From Adiantum capillus-veneris (Eukaryota > Streptophyta > Polypodiopsida > Polypodiales > Pteridaceae): DNA of 64,000 bases. Made by a program: the position numbers and the translations under genes. The notes below the pieces were generated by a model. It saw nothing but the letters and a program-made list of their open reading frames with translations. It was not told the origin of the DNA and searched no databases. Every line of letters starts with the position of its first letter. The stretch's first letter is position 1. Below are positions 32,905 to 43,167 of this stretch, in pieces. Location of the stretch: assembly GCA_014529385.2 (NCBI GenBank), contig CM043971.1:60652709-60716708 (forward strand), in the 5' to 3' direction.

Positions 32905-33115
32905 CTGTCGGTACAGATATCGATATAGATATCGGAATAGGCGTCGGAATGTCAATTCGTGCAGTCGTTGGAATAAACATTGGAATAAACGTCAGAAATT
33001 TGAAAAAAAAAATTTAAAGAAACCTTAGCTCCCTCCATACATACACACACATATATCGACACCCGCCAGTGAGGTCGGTAATGTGGCGCTGAAATTCAAG
33101 TGACCTCTTGTAGTG
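32905..33115 (-). repeat. CACTA terminus and sub-terminal repeats
   Basis: The minus strand starts CACTACAAGAGGTC at 33115. Further in, short repeats (attccaacg, attccgacg and variants) recur between about 32920 and 32995, as in sub-terminal repeats that bind the transposase. The three bases outside are tat. The other end was not found, so the duplication cannot be confirmed. Confidence 0.65.
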
Positions 33116-33184
33116 TATGTATGTGTATTAGGGATTTTGGCTGGAGAATAAATACAGCCTTCAAGAGAACGGTAGCATTCCTTT
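33116..33184. other. Sequence between the CACTA end and element C
   Basis: 69 bp of unassigned DNA, ending in ccttt, the left target duplication of element C. Confidence 0.6.
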
Positions 33185-35847
33185 TGTAAGGGACCCAATC
33201 CCGTCGACACCGAAAACGGGATGGTACCATTAATAGGTCTCTAGGCCTACTAAAGTCAGAGTCCTTAAACAAGAAAAATTATAGGGACTTCACCCTTACC
33301 ATTGACAATGGTTTAGGTTTATAGCCCTAGAAAGAGACCTAGTCGTGTCTCGCAGAGGAAACGGGACCATTAAAGAAACATTTCGGTCCTATAACTTCAT
33401 CATTCAGATTATGGTTTCCTTAGCCAACACTTTTTCCCCCCTATATATGTGAGGGCATAGCCGTTGGTGGATTCCTCTCCAAGTGAAGAAGTTTCGAAAT
33501 ATTTTAGTGCTTTGGAATGGATAGTTACTTGACTAATCAGGTCCACCCGTCCATGATTGATTACCTTAGTCAATCCCCACTTACCACCCCGCACTCACAC
33601 ATGATTTCTATGTTGTTGAATTACTACCACATTATTTTCACAATTAAAACAATGATTCCTTTTAGCTTTCACAACTGAATTTCATTAAGACAACCTTTGA
33701 AAACAGTATTGAAGACATTCTTTCAGCAAACAAACATCTTTAGACTTGAGACAAGGTACTGTCATTCGAAAGTATCTCTGACCAGTACTGACTTGTCTCA
33801 AGACCACCTATATAGGGGTGGAAAAATGACATCCTTTCCTTATTTATAAAAAGCGGAGTGGAAAAAGCCATCACCCAAAGTCCGACGCCCATACGCCAAC
33901 CGGCTACCCATACAACCAGGCTGTTCCTCTAGGATAAACTTGAAAGTAATATCCAAAAACACAAATAAGCACCGGGTAAAGACTCCATGCGTACTGAGAA
34001 AACCGACTCCTCCATGATTGTATCGCCATCATTACTCATTACGTGGAGTAAAATATTTCCAAGGAATCAGAGGTGTCTTGAGACAAGCTGTCTTAAGGAT
34101 GGTCAAACATTTCTTTCCTAGGTCAATCAGTCATAACCCAATCATTTATTTTCTATTTACAATCATTGCTCGTTGGTTTTGTGGAAGTTACCTTCCGTTT
34201 ACAACCAGTTTATCCTTCCTAGCCTTACGTATGCAATGCTAACTTAAAAATGAACTTTAAAAGATTTTACGTGAACAAAGTAGAAATCCACCTGGGACTG
34301 CTCGTCCATGTGCTGTGGGGGGGGAGCCCGTGGACTTTCCTCCATCGACCTATGGTAAGAAACCATCCTAGATAGTTTAGGATGGTTCCTCTAAGATGGC
34401 CTTGTTTCTTTTGTTGCTAACATCCTCTTCCTTGGTAAGAGGATTTCCCATGGTTTTGTTTGGAGTCATATCGGCAGCCTTATAAAAAGACTTAATCGAT
34501 TAGAAGTTTAATTGAATAAGCTTCTTTTCCCTTTTTTACCCAAAAATAAGGATTTTTGGAGTAAGTAGGTATCTTTAATAGTCATTTTGATGAGATATTC
34601 CTCATGTAACTTATTTATGTTATAAATAATTTCCCATAATTACCATTTAATTTGGGAAGCCCTTTAACGAGGTTTATCCTTAGTCTATATTCCATGTTTT
34701 TTCCTTAGTAAAATATAAATTTCTATCGGCTAATGGATTACTCACCCTAATTTGTAATTGAATATGTTCTATTTTTAGGAATTTTCATAAATTTGATTTA
34801 TAACCTTTCCCTCCTATAATTATGGTCTAATTTAGGTAGAATTTTCCTGATAGTAATTTGTTATACCAACCATTTATGTTGAGGTAAATTTCCCACCCTT
34901 TAATAGTGATTTTGTACCTCAGGTATTTATTTGGTAATTAGATAAATTCATTTACTAATTTCCTTTCTCTATTCTATATGAAAAATCGGTTACTTTTATT
35001 GAAGATAAGTACCTAAACTTTTTATCTGAGGTTGGGATATTTATCACAGATTCCTCAAGGTGTGTTCTACCTTTGATATTTATATCAAGGGTTTTTGGAT
35101 TATTTTACTATATTCCCCCTTTTATTTTCCCCTAAAAATAATATATTTTTTCTAGGATAATTAGGTAAACTAATTATATGAGGGTAACATAATTTTCACG
35201 GTTTCCCTAAGGTGTAATTAACTTCTGATAAATAACTCAAAGCATTTTGAATCAATTGGATTATTTTCCCCTTTAATTTTCTCTAAAAAAGTAGTGTAAT
35301 TGTATCTAATTAATTATGAAAATTACTCAAAAAATTATCCTAGCTTAATGACTATCTAATGCAGCTCTGATAATTACCTCAACCTAATCTAAATTTAATT
35401 AATATATTTTCCATTAATTTATGGTTAATTTGGATAATTTCAGTCCTAATATGATAGATAATTAATTAGCTTAATATTCCCAAGCTTTAATTACAACAAT
35501 CAACAGAGAATATTTAATTAAGAGAGGATTTATGAGTATACATAGGCCTAATCTTTAATTTATTAAGAAAATAGATAATCTAGACTTGCTAATTAATTAA
35601 GAAGGATTAAACTAATTACCATTTAAGTTAATCAACTAGAGCTTAATCTCTAGTGATTTCTACGTAGAGGTCTCTCTAGATGAGAGAGAGTGTATCAAGG
35701 CTCCGAGTCTAGCTTTTATGTAGGGAAGGGGTCTTTTTTATAGTTTTTCTGGGCCCCGGGTAGTTTCTGGCAGGTTTTGACACCTCAAGCAGGCCCCCAG
35801 CTTGAAGATGGCGTCAACTGCTGCTAAATCAGTCTCTCGCAGGTTTC
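33185..35847 (-). repeat. Element C 3' LTR, outer part
   Basis: Matches 60999 to about 63604 of the 5' LTR. A TATA-like ctataaaaaag on the minus strand lies near 35730. It ends at the copia D insertion, where gtttc (35843-35847) is the probable target duplication. Confidence 0.92.
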
Positions 35848-35992
35848 TGTTAAGTATGGAGCCTCATTTGCCCTTGTAATTTTATGTGGTAAAAGTGCAC
35901 ATGTGTAAGGCCCCCATTATGAGGAGAAGCCATCGTGCGTGAAGGAAAATCACTCATCGGAAACCAAAATTTTCATGGACAAGAATCAGGGA

Positions 35993-36323
35993 CAACTTGA
36001 AAATTAACTTGAAAACCACTATTGAAGGATTCAAACACGGCTAATATTGGTATTTTTGGAACCATAAGCAGAGCTTTACTATGGTTAATAATTTTCAGAA
36101 TCAGAACTAATAAAAATTGAAAAAGTTACAGGACCTGGAAGGTTACAATAGGAATTCAATTAGTTAATAAAAATGGATGGTTTCAGTAATAGTTATTAGC
36201 AAAGACTATCTTATCCTAAGGTTCCAAAATTAACTAATATTTCAATTTTCATCATTAAAAATAAGTAAAATCAACCAAAATTGATTTTGGAAGGTATGGG
36301 GGCAGTGTGGAGCTGGGGGGAAC
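35993..36323 (+). repeat. Inverted piece of element C's LTR
   Basis: Reverse complement of about 63600-63925 in the other LTR of C, including gttccccccagctcc at the D target site. It lies between two parts of D and marks the inversion. Confidence 0.9.
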
Positions 36324-36408
36324 TGTTAGGAAATAAGACGTAGCTAAATAGATTTTTGAGTAGATTAATTAATGGAGAGAGATAGATTTCACACACAAGA
36401 GATTATAG

Positions 36409-36445
<37 letters not shown>

Positions 36446-37104
36446 CACGATATACGTGGTTCACCCAATGTGGGCTACGTCCACGGGAAAGCATCCACTC
36501 AATGGCTTTAGCACTTCAAAAGAAGAAGTAGTTTACAAAGGGATTAAATCCTTGATGGAGCTCCCGCCTTGCTTCACTCTCACCACCTCACACTCACCTT
36601 GTTGCATTAACTTCACACTATAAAATGTGTGTAGAAATGGCCTCCTTTTATAGGCCAAAAATGCTGCCCTCTCTTATGAGAGACAGCCATGTGTAGCCGC
36701 CCTTGTGTGAATAAGTCCAAATCGGACCCTCCAATCCGCCCATGTGTGGCCGCCCTTGAGAAGACAAGTCCGATTTTGAATTCGGCCACTGGCCATTGAC
36801 TTCCGACCACCGGACACCGGCCATTGACTACCGGCCAACCGACCGGTTGTTTTCCGACCACTTTCCAGCCGCCGTCCGGCCATAATATTTCGGCGAAAAG
36901 GAATATTTCGGTGAAAAAAAAAGTCTCGGGGGCCTCCGTCCCCGAGGCCTCTAAAGTTTCCCCTGATTCTTGTCCGTGAAAGTTTTGGTTTCCGGTGAGT
37001 GATTTTCCTTCACGCACGATGGCTTCTCCTCATAATGGGGGCCTTACAAATGTGCGCTTTTACCACATAAAATTACAAGGGTAAATCAGGCTCCATACTT
37101 AACA
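36324..37104 (-). repeat. Element D 3' LTR (complete)
   Basis: 781 bp, tgttaggaaataag...atacttaaca on the plus strand. It contains a GA microsatellite (36412-36441) and a minus-strand TATA-like tataaaagg near 36646-36653. The complement of the polypurine tract (atctcccacttgg) adjoins at 37105. Confidence 0.93.
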
Positions 37105-37164
37105 ATCTCCCACTTGGAGGCTGATCTCCAAACCAAACATGTGACTGCTTTCCATTCTGGCTTC

Positions 37165-39312
37165 TTATCCTTGAATGCCGATTGAAGATGAGCAAAAGCT
37201 CAACTTCTCCTTGTTGACCACCTTTGTAAACATGTCTGCAGGATTTTCACTTGTATGCACCTTTCCTAGCTTTAGTTGTCCCTCTTCCAAAAGAGTGCAT
37301 ATGAAGTGATATCTCACCTCAATGTGCTTTGTCCTTGAATGAAAGACTGTGTTCTTCGCAAGATGGATAGCGCTTTGGCTATCACTGTACAAGACACAAT
37401 TGTCTTGTTTGAATCCAAGCTCTTCTAAGAATCTGTGAAGCCACAGAATTTCTTTGCTTGCCTCCGTCATTGCTACATACTCTGCTTCCATGGTAGAAAG
37501 TGAAACCACTTTCTGCAGCTTTGAAGCCCAACTTACTGTTGTGCCTCCAACCGTGAACACATAGCGAACAGTGCTCCTTTGAGTATCTTTGTCACCTGCC
37601 ATATCTGCATCAGCATACCCTTCTAGAAAAATATCAGTTCCTCCAAAATACAAAGCATTTGTTGTTGTCCCTTTTAGATACCTAAGTATCCACTTCATAG
37701 CTTGCCAATGCTCTTTACCTGGGTTGTCCATGAACCTACTCACAACTCCCACTGCATGTGCAATGTCTGGCCTTGTCCAGACCATAGCATACATTAGAGA
37801 ACCTACCGTTGCAGCATATGGAACTTTAGACATATAGTCTATCTCCTCTTTTGTCTTTGGACACATATCCTTCGTTAGTTTAAAATGACCAGCCAAAGGT
37901 GTAGAAACTGGTTTTGCATTTTGCATTGCAAACCTTTCTAGTACCTTCTTGATGTAATCTTCTTGAGATAGCTTTATTGTCTTCTTTGTCATGTCCCTTG
38001 ATATTTTCATACCAAGTATCCTCTTTGCAACACCTAAATCTTTCATTGAAAAAGATTTGGACAGTTCCTCTTTTAGGTCTTTGATGTTCTGCATGTTAGC
38101 ACTTGCAATCAACATGTCATCAACATACAACATTAGGATGATGAATTTCCCATCTCCCAAATTCTTCGTGTAGACGCAAGGATCCGAGTTGCATATTGTG
38201 AATCCATGATCCAACATCCATCGATCAAACTTCAAGTACCATTGTCTTGATGCTTTCTTTAAACCATACAAGCTCTTCTTTAATCTGCAAACCATTTTCT
38301 CCTTACCTTTTACTTCATACCCCTTTGGTTGAAGCATGTAGATTTCCTCCTCTAAGTCAACGTGAGGGAATGCCGTATTTACATCCATTTGCTTGAGATT
38401 TAGATCATGAGCAGCCACAAGGCTTAAGACAAGCCTAATTGAGTTCATTTTTACAACAGGAGAAAATATTTCATTGAAGTCAATACCTTTCTTTTGAGAA
38501 AAACCTTTTACCACAAGCCTAGACTTGTACCTTTTCTTCCCACCTTCTTCTTCCTTTAGCTTGTACACCCATTTGTTTTGAAGTGACCGCTTACCTTTAG
38601 GCAACTCAACCAGCTCCCATGTTTGGTTGCGATGTAGTGAGTCCATCTCCACTTGCATGCTCTTCGTCCATTCTTCTTTGGAGTCATGTTGCATAGCTTC
38701 TTCATATGATTCCGGCTCTCCAGAATCTGAGATCAAGATATGGTTGAAGGAAGGAACAAACCTTTCTGGAGGTCTACTTGCTCTTGTAGATCTTCGGGGA
38801 ATAGGTTGAGGCTCCTCATTTGGTTGACGTTGTTGCACATTGTCACCGTTTGTAGTCCTTGAGTCTTCATCGTCCTCAAGCTCCATGTACTCATCACCTG
38901 TTTCTTTTGTTTGTTTTCTTTCCAAGTAATCTTTGTACATATTTTGTTCGTTAAAAATTACATCCCTACTCCTTAAGATTTTACCATCTTCAGGATTCCA
39001 TAGGCGATACCCAAAGTCTCCTTCTCCATAGCCAATGAAGAAACACTTTTTGGACTTTTCATCTAGCTTTGATCTTAGGCTTCTATCTATGTGCATGAAA
39101 GCCTCACACCCAAACACTTTGAGAAATGCATAATTCACCGGTTTACTTGTCCATGCCTCTTCTGGAACTCCCCCATCCAATGCCGTTGAGGGTGACCGAT
39201 TGATTAAGTACACAGACGTACTTATAGCTTCCGCCCAAAGCTCAAGCGGTAGGCCCGCATGTAGCCGCATGCTTCGTGCTCGTTCCATGATTGTCCTGTT
39301 CATCTTTTCCAA
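37165..39312 (-). CDS. Element D integrase end, RT and RNase H (fossil)
   Basis: About 715 codons, minus strand. The integrase end has SMRLHAGLPLELWAEA and VFGCEAFMHI. Copia RT follows (NKWVYKLKEEEGGKKRYKSR, GIDFNEIFSPVVKMNSIR, CRLKKSLYGLKKASRQWY, LYVDDMLIAS, the YVDD box). RNase H ends the frame (YADADMAGDKDTQRS, LSTMEAEYVAMTEASKE, TKHIEVRYHFI). RT and RNase H after integrase is the copia order. The best fit is the Tork lineage that includes Tnt1. The long frame shows that D is younger than C. Confidence 0.92.
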   Translation of the reverse strand: MEKMNRTIMERARSMRLHAGLPLELWAEAISTSVYLINRSPSTALDGGVPEEAWTSKPVNYAFLKVFGCEAFMHIDRSLRSKLDEKSKKCFFIGYGEGDFGYRLWNPEDGKILRSRDVIFNEQNMYKDYLERKQTKETGDEYMELEDDEDSRTTNGDNVQQRQPNEEPQPIPRRSTRASRPPERFVPSFNHILISDSGEPESYEEAMQHDSKEEWTKSMQVEMDSLHRNQTWELVELPKGKRSLQNKWVYKLKEEEGGKKRYKSRLVVKGFSQKKGIDFNEIFSPVVKMNSIRLVLSLVAAHDLNLKQMDVNTAFPHVDLEEEIYMLQPKGYEVKGKEKMVCRLKKSLYGLKKASRQWYLKFDRWMLDHGFTICNSDPCVYTKNLGDGKFIILMLYVDDMLIASANMQNIKDLKEELSKSFSMKDLGVAKRILGMKISRDMTKKTIKLSQEDYIKKVLERFAMQNAKPVSTPLAGHFKLTKDMCPKTKEEIDYMSKVPYAATVGSLMYAMVWTRPDIAHAVGVVSRFMDNPGKEHWQAMKWILRYLKGTTTNALYFGGTDIFLEGYADADMAGDKDTQRSTVRYVFTVGGTTVSWASKLQKVVSLSTMEAEYVAMTEASKEILWLHRFLEELGFKQDNCVLYSDSQSAIHLAKNTVFHSRTKHIEVRYHFICTLLEEGQLKLGKVHTSENPADMFTKVVNKEKLSFCSSSIGIQG

Positions 39313-39719
39313 AATCCCATTTTGTTGAGGTGTCCTTGGGGTTGTACTTTGCCTCTCAATGCCATTGCTAGCACAAAAGCTTTCAAAAGCTTGGCTGCAA
39401 TATTCGCCTCCATTGCCGGATCTGAGGCATTTAACCTTGCAATGGTACTTGTTTCATTCTCCACAAAGGCTTTCCACCTTTGAAATATGGAAAATACATC
39501 GGATTTATTCTTCATGACATAAACCCATGTTTTTCTAGTCGCATCGTCTATGAATGTTACATAGTACAATGAGCCACCAAGTGATGGTGTACTTGCAGGA
39601 CCCCAAACATCAGAATGAACCAACTCAAGTTTTTTATTTTTTCTTTCATTTCCTGATGTTTGAAATTTTACCCTCTTTTTTTTACCATAAACACAATCTT
39701 CATAGAACTCTAAGTCCAC
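39300..39719 (-). CDS. Element D integrase region (fossil)
   Basis: About 139 codons. YEDCVYGKKKRVKF and LVHSDVWGPAST mark the beginning of the copia integrase core, followed by YYVTFIDDATRKTWVYVMK. The core would catalyse insertion of cDNA. It lies between the gag-protease frame and the RT frame, and is part of one broken pol. Confidence 0.88.
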   Translation of the reverse strand: MDLEFYEDCVYGKKKRVKFQTSGNERKNKKLELVHSDVWGPASTPSLGGSLYYVTFIDDATRKTWVYVMKNKSDVFSIFQRWKAFVENETSTIARLNASDPAMEANIAAKLLKAFVLAMALRGKVQPQGHLNKMGFWKR

Positions 39720-39788
39720 TTATTTCAAACCTGGTAGAAGCTTCTTTGTTTGAAGGATTTGCATTCCTTTGGCACTCATATGTCCAAG

Positions 39789-41060
39789 TCAGTAGTGCCA
39801 CACCGCACTGTCAACTTCTGTAGTTGCTGCACGAGCTGAAGGTTGCGTTCCAATAGTACACAAGTAAAGTGGACCGACTTTTTCTCCCTTGGTAACCACC
39901 AAAGATCCCTTTGAGATCTTCCACCGTTTGTTTCCGAATGCAATGTTGTGACCTTCATCGTCCAATTGTCCTGTAGAGATCAAATTTTTGCGAAGAGAAG
40001 GAACGTGCCTAACATCTTTAAGCTTCCATTCATTTCCGTTAGCAGTTTTGACAGAGACTGTACCTTTTCCGACAATCTCACAAGCTTCATCATCTCCCAA
40101 GTATACATACCCAAAATTACCTTTGGTGTAGTCTTGGAAATGTTGCTTTTCTGGTGTCACATGGAATGAAGCCCCGGAATCTACTATCCAGGAATTAGAC
40201 ACATTGTCTAACGAGAGAATTAGAGCATCTTGCTCTACTTTACCTGCCACATTGGCCTCCGATGTTGGCTTGTTGTCCTGAGACTCTGTCTCCTTCTTCT
40301 TCTTGGACCAGCAATCCTTCTTGACGTGGCCCTTCTTGCCGCAGTTCCAAAATTCAAGAACTGACTTTGTGCGTGACTTGCTCCGCCTTGAGCGATCACG
40401 ACCCTTTTGGTTTTTGAACCTCTCCTTAGGCCTTCCTCTTGTTTCCACTGATAGTGCAGCACTTGATGATTCTCCTGTGCTTCTCCTTCGCATTTCCTCG
40501 CTTAGGAGAACACCCACAACATCATCAAACTTAAGAGTATTTGTGCCAGAGATAGAATTACTTACAGCCATCACAATGCTGTCCCAACTATCCGGTAGAG
40601 ATGATAGTATAAGGAGAGCTCGCACTTCGTCATCGAAATTGATTTTCACTGATCGAAGTTGACTTATGTTTGTGTTAAAGTCATTCAGGTGTTCTGCAAT
40701 TGAACCATTCTCTGCCATCTTTAGATTGAACAAGCGCTTCATAAGAAATACCTTATTGGATGCCGATGGTTTCTCGTAGAAGTTGTCAAGTGACTTCATC
40801 AAGTCCTCCGTGGTCTTCATCTCCGAAACATTGAAGGCCACCGTTGATGCCAAGCTGAACCAGATTGTTCCCAGTGCCTTTCGATCAAGGACAATCCATG
40901 CTTCATCTGCCATTGTTGCAGGCTTCTTCGCAAGACCGCCTAGTGGCAAATAGAGGTCCTTCTCATAGAGATAGTCTTCAATCTGCATCTTCCAATGTTG
41001 GTAGTTTGTGCCGTTGAACTTCTCAATCTTGAGCTTCCCTTCCTCCGACATAACTCCCAC
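39789..41060 (-). CDS. Element D gag and protease (fossil)
   Basis: About 423 codons. Copia gag covers residues about 8-190 (KIEKFNGTNYQHWKMQIEDY, FLMKRLFNLKMAENGS, LLILSSLPDSWDSI). A basic stretch and a zinc-knuckle region (NCGKKGHVKKDCW) follow near 240. The protease box is WIVDSGASFHVTP near residue 290, and the start of the integrase lead-in (LYLCTIG) is near the end. ATG at 41060. The Tnt1-like layout is clear. Just upstream (41111-41122) is the primer site. Confidence 0.92.
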   Translation of the reverse strand: MGVMSEEGKLKIEKFNGTNYQHWKMQIEDYLYEKDLYLPLGGLAKKPATMADEAWIVLDRKALGTIWFSLASTVAFNVSEMKTTEDLMKSLDNFYEKPSASNKVFLMKRLFNLKMAENGSIAEHLNDFNTNISQLRSVKINFDDEVRALLILSSLPDSWDSIVMAVSNSISGTNTLKFDDVVGVLLSEEMRRRSTGESSSAALSVETRGRPKERFKNQKGRDRSRRSKSRTKSVLEFWNCGKKGHVKKDCWSKKKKETESQDNKPTSEANVAGKVEQDALILSLDNVSNSWIVDSGASFHVTPEKQHFQDYTKGNFGYVYLGDDEACEIVGKGTVSVKTANGNEWKLKDVRHVPSLRKNLISTGQLDDEGHNIAFGNKRWKISKGSLVVTKGEKVGPLYLCTIGTQPSARAATTEVDSAVWHY

Positions 41061-41110
41061 TCAATTCAAGGAATCCTTTCCTTGAGATAATTTAGCTACG
41101 AGCAAACCTT

Positions 41111-41122
41111 GCTCTGATACCA
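41111..41122 (-). other. Primer-binding site of element D
   Basis: Minus strand tggtatcagagc, the initiator methionine tRNA complement, three bases from the LTR. Confidence 0.9.
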
Positions 41123-41124
41123 GT

Positions 41125-41702
41125 TGTTAGGAAATAAGATGTAGCTAAATAGATTTTTGAGTAGATTACTTAATGGAGAGAGATAGATTTCGCACACAAG
41201 AGATTATAGAGTAGAGAGAGAGAGAGAGAGTACACACAATATACGTGGTTCACCCAATGTGGGCTACGTCCACGGGAAAGCATCCACTCAATGGCTTTAG
41301 TAGTTCAAAAGAAGAAGTAGTTTACAAAGGGATTAAATCCTTGATAGAGCTCCCGCCTTGCTTCACTCTCACCACCTCACACTCACCTTGTTGCATTAAC
41401 TTCACACTATAAAATGTGTGTAGAAATGGCCTCCTTTTATAGGCCAAAAGGGCTGCCCTCTCTTATGAGAGACAGCCATGTGTAGCCGCCCTTGTGCGAA
41501 TAAGTCCAAATCGGACCCTCCAATCCGCCCATCTGTGGCCGCCCTTGAGAAGACAAGTCCGCTTTTGAATTCGGCCGCCGGCCATTGACTTCCGACCACC
41601 GGCCACCGGCCATTGACTACCGGGCAACCGACCGGTTGTTTTCCGACCACTTTTCGGCCGTCGTCCGGCCATAATATTCCAGCGAAAAGGAATATTCCGG
41701 CG
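41125..41702 (-). repeat. Element D 5' LTR, main part
   Basis: Matches 36324-36911. Its remaining terminal part is at 35848-35992 because of the inversion. GA run at about 41213-41230. Confidence 0.92.
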
Positions 41703-41739
41703 TAAATTTTTTAAGGTTTCGAAAATTGGAAACCTTACA
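41703..41739 (-). repeat. Element C 3' LTR, innermost end
   Basis: aaggtttcgaaaattggaaa...ccttaca matches the end of the other LTR (63945-63969). It is followed by tcaccccaactt, the complement of C's polypurine tract. Confidence 0.9.
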
Positions 41740-41774
41740 ATCACCCCAACTTAAGGAATTGAGATGTCCTCATC

Positions 41775-42137
41775 TCAACCGAAATTGGGAAAATCTTTGC
41801 GAAGTGATACTTCATCCTCGTAGGTGGCGTCTTGAGTGGAATAGTCCTTCCATTTTATTAAATGTTCTCTGATAACTCTGTTTCTTAAACTCCTTTCCCT
41901 AGTGTCGAGAATACAATTTGGTTGGAGTTTGAGAATTCCCTGCTTCTGCATCACAATCTGTTCGTCATCTAAAGTGTGATTTGGATTTGGGATGTAGGGT
42001 TTTACAAGACTGATATGGAATACATTATGGACCTTGAGGTGCTCACGTAACTTTAGTTTGTAATCTTGATCACTGATTACTTTAATCACTTCATAAGGTC
42101 CACAATATCTGGGGCTTAGTTTTTTGTATTTTCCCAA
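41775..42137 (-). CDS. Element C integrase end and chromodomain (fossil)
   Basis: About 120 codons on the minus strand. It has GPYEVIKVISDQDYKLKL, HNVFHISLVKPYIPNPNH and a chromodomain-like end (DTRERSLRNRVIREHLIKWK, then YEDEVSL). It is the close counterpart of 15172-15435 in element A. Chromodomains steer integration in chromoviruses. Confidence 0.88.
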   Translation of the reverse strand: MGKYKKLSPRYCGPYEVIKVISDQDYKLKLREHLKVHNVFHISLVKPYIPNPNHTLDDEQIVMQKQGILKLQPNCILDTRERSLRNRVIREHLIKWKDYSTQDATYEDEVSLRKDFPNFG

Positions 42138-42330
42138 GGATAAAGTGCTCCTCTTTGGTCGTACCCTTAGGAGTACTTTGTCACCTTGTTTGAAAACCCG
42201 ATCAGAACATTTTTTATTAGCATATTATTTCTGGCGGTCCTTGGTTGCCTGAATGTCTTACCTTATGGATTTGGTTTGGGCATCCATTTCCTCCAACATT
42301 TTCTTTGAAGCTTCTACTCTTGTAGTAGAG

Positions 42331-42936
42331 TCAGAAAAGTTTAGGGGTGATACATTCATGCCCATAAAGAGCATTAAATGGGGACATCCCAATGCTTTTA
42401 TGAAAGGATGAGTTATAGGCGAATTCCACTAGAGGAAGAAATTGGATCCATTTCCAGAGTTCTCTACTACAATAGGCTCTAAGGATGTCTTCAATAAATT
42501 GATTCACTCTTTCTTTCTGGCCGTCTGTCTGAGGGTGATAGGATGTACTAAAACATAGCTGAGTACCTAAGGATTCAAATAAAGCTTTCCAGAATTTTGA
42601 AGTGAATTTTGCATCTCTGTCACTGACTATTCTCTTAGGAAGTCTGTGTAATCTGAAGATCTCTTTGATAAAGAGACGGCTTATGTCCAATGCAGTGTAA
42701 GTTGTTTTTATAGGAATCAAATGGGATACTTTAGTCAGCATATCCACTACCACCATAATGGAGTCGTAACCCCCTTGAGCAGTGGGACGGACTGTTACAA
42801 AGTCCATGCTAATGAGTTCCCACTTCATTTGAGGAATGTCCAGAGGTTGAAGTTTCCCTGGCAACATTACTCGTTCAACCTTAGTCCTTTGACAGGAAAG
42901 ACATTGTCTGATGTAGCGAAGTATATCTCCTTTCAT
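42331..42936 (-). CDS. Element C integrase (fossil)
   Basis: About 201 codons. The zinc-domain end (CLSCQRTKVERVMLPGKL), the core (WELISMDFV, RIVSDRDAKFTSKFW, STSYHPQTDGQKERVNQ) and MSPFNALYGHECI are all in order. Three catalytic positions of a DDE integrase can be placed. The zinc-domain start lies just upstream in broken sequence. Confidence 0.9.
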   Translation of the reverse strand: MKGDILRYIRQCLSCQRTKVERVMLPGKLQPLDIPQMKWELISMDFVTVRPTAQGGYDSIMVVVDMLTKVSHLIPIKTTYTALDISRLFIKEIFRLHRLPKRIVSDRDAKFTSKFWKALFESLGTQLCFSTSYHPQTDGQKERVNQFIEDILRAYCSRELWKWIQFLPLVEFAYNSSFHKSIGMSPFNALYGHECITPKLF

Positions 42937-43167
42937 TCTTGGACAGAAATAGCTTTTCCTTATGGCATTAAGGGTCTTTCCATAACCAGGATGGCCGGCA
43001 GCTGGAGCGTTGTGTCCTTCATAAAGGATTAACTTCTTTAATGTTGGATTCTTGGGAATGTAAAGCCGATACTTATAATAGAGAAGCCCATCCTCAAGTG
43101 AATAATCCTTGATTCTGTCTTTCTCTTTCTCTTTTAGGTCCTGCTGATTGATAACATGTAGAATTTT

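Larger units (their letters stand above)
6850..33115 (-). mobile_element. CACTA (En/Spm) DNA transposon, decayed, carrying nested insertions
   Basis: A minus-strand TNP2-type transposase remnant at 28090-29350 appears to continue at 7303 and below, on the far side of retroelement B. The 5' terminus is at 33115, where the minus strand begins CACTACAAGAGGTC, a classic CACTA end. Sub-terminal minus-strand motifs of the ttggaataa/gtcggaat kind lie at about 32910-32995. The 3' (left) end is not found, so 6850 is only the leftmost position I would assign. Retroelement B (with A and a MITE) and a 986-bp DNA element have inserted into it. The arrays between 29396 and 32390 lie between the end and the transposase exons. 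The transposase is broken. Confidence 0.7.
35848..41702 (-). mobile_element. Ty1/copia element D (Tork-like), rearranged by an inversion
   Basis: A complete 781-bp LTR (36324-37104), the internal region on the minus strand and most of a second LTR (41125-41702) are present. The missing terminal part of that LTR is found at 35848-35992 in the opposite orientation, next to an inverted piece of C's LTR (35993-36323). This is explained by one inversion of about 35993-41702 after D inserted in C. Target duplications: gtttc (35843-35847) and ggaac (36319-36323, complement gttcc), one mismatch. LTR divergence is about 2-3%. The coding has only a few breaks. Confidence 0.88.

Noticed and set aside
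36613-37017. Protein encoded on the minus strand in D's LTR
   Set aside because: It lies wholly in the LTR and recurs in the partner LTR at 41402-41744 with a different frame; likely chance in a G/C-rich part.
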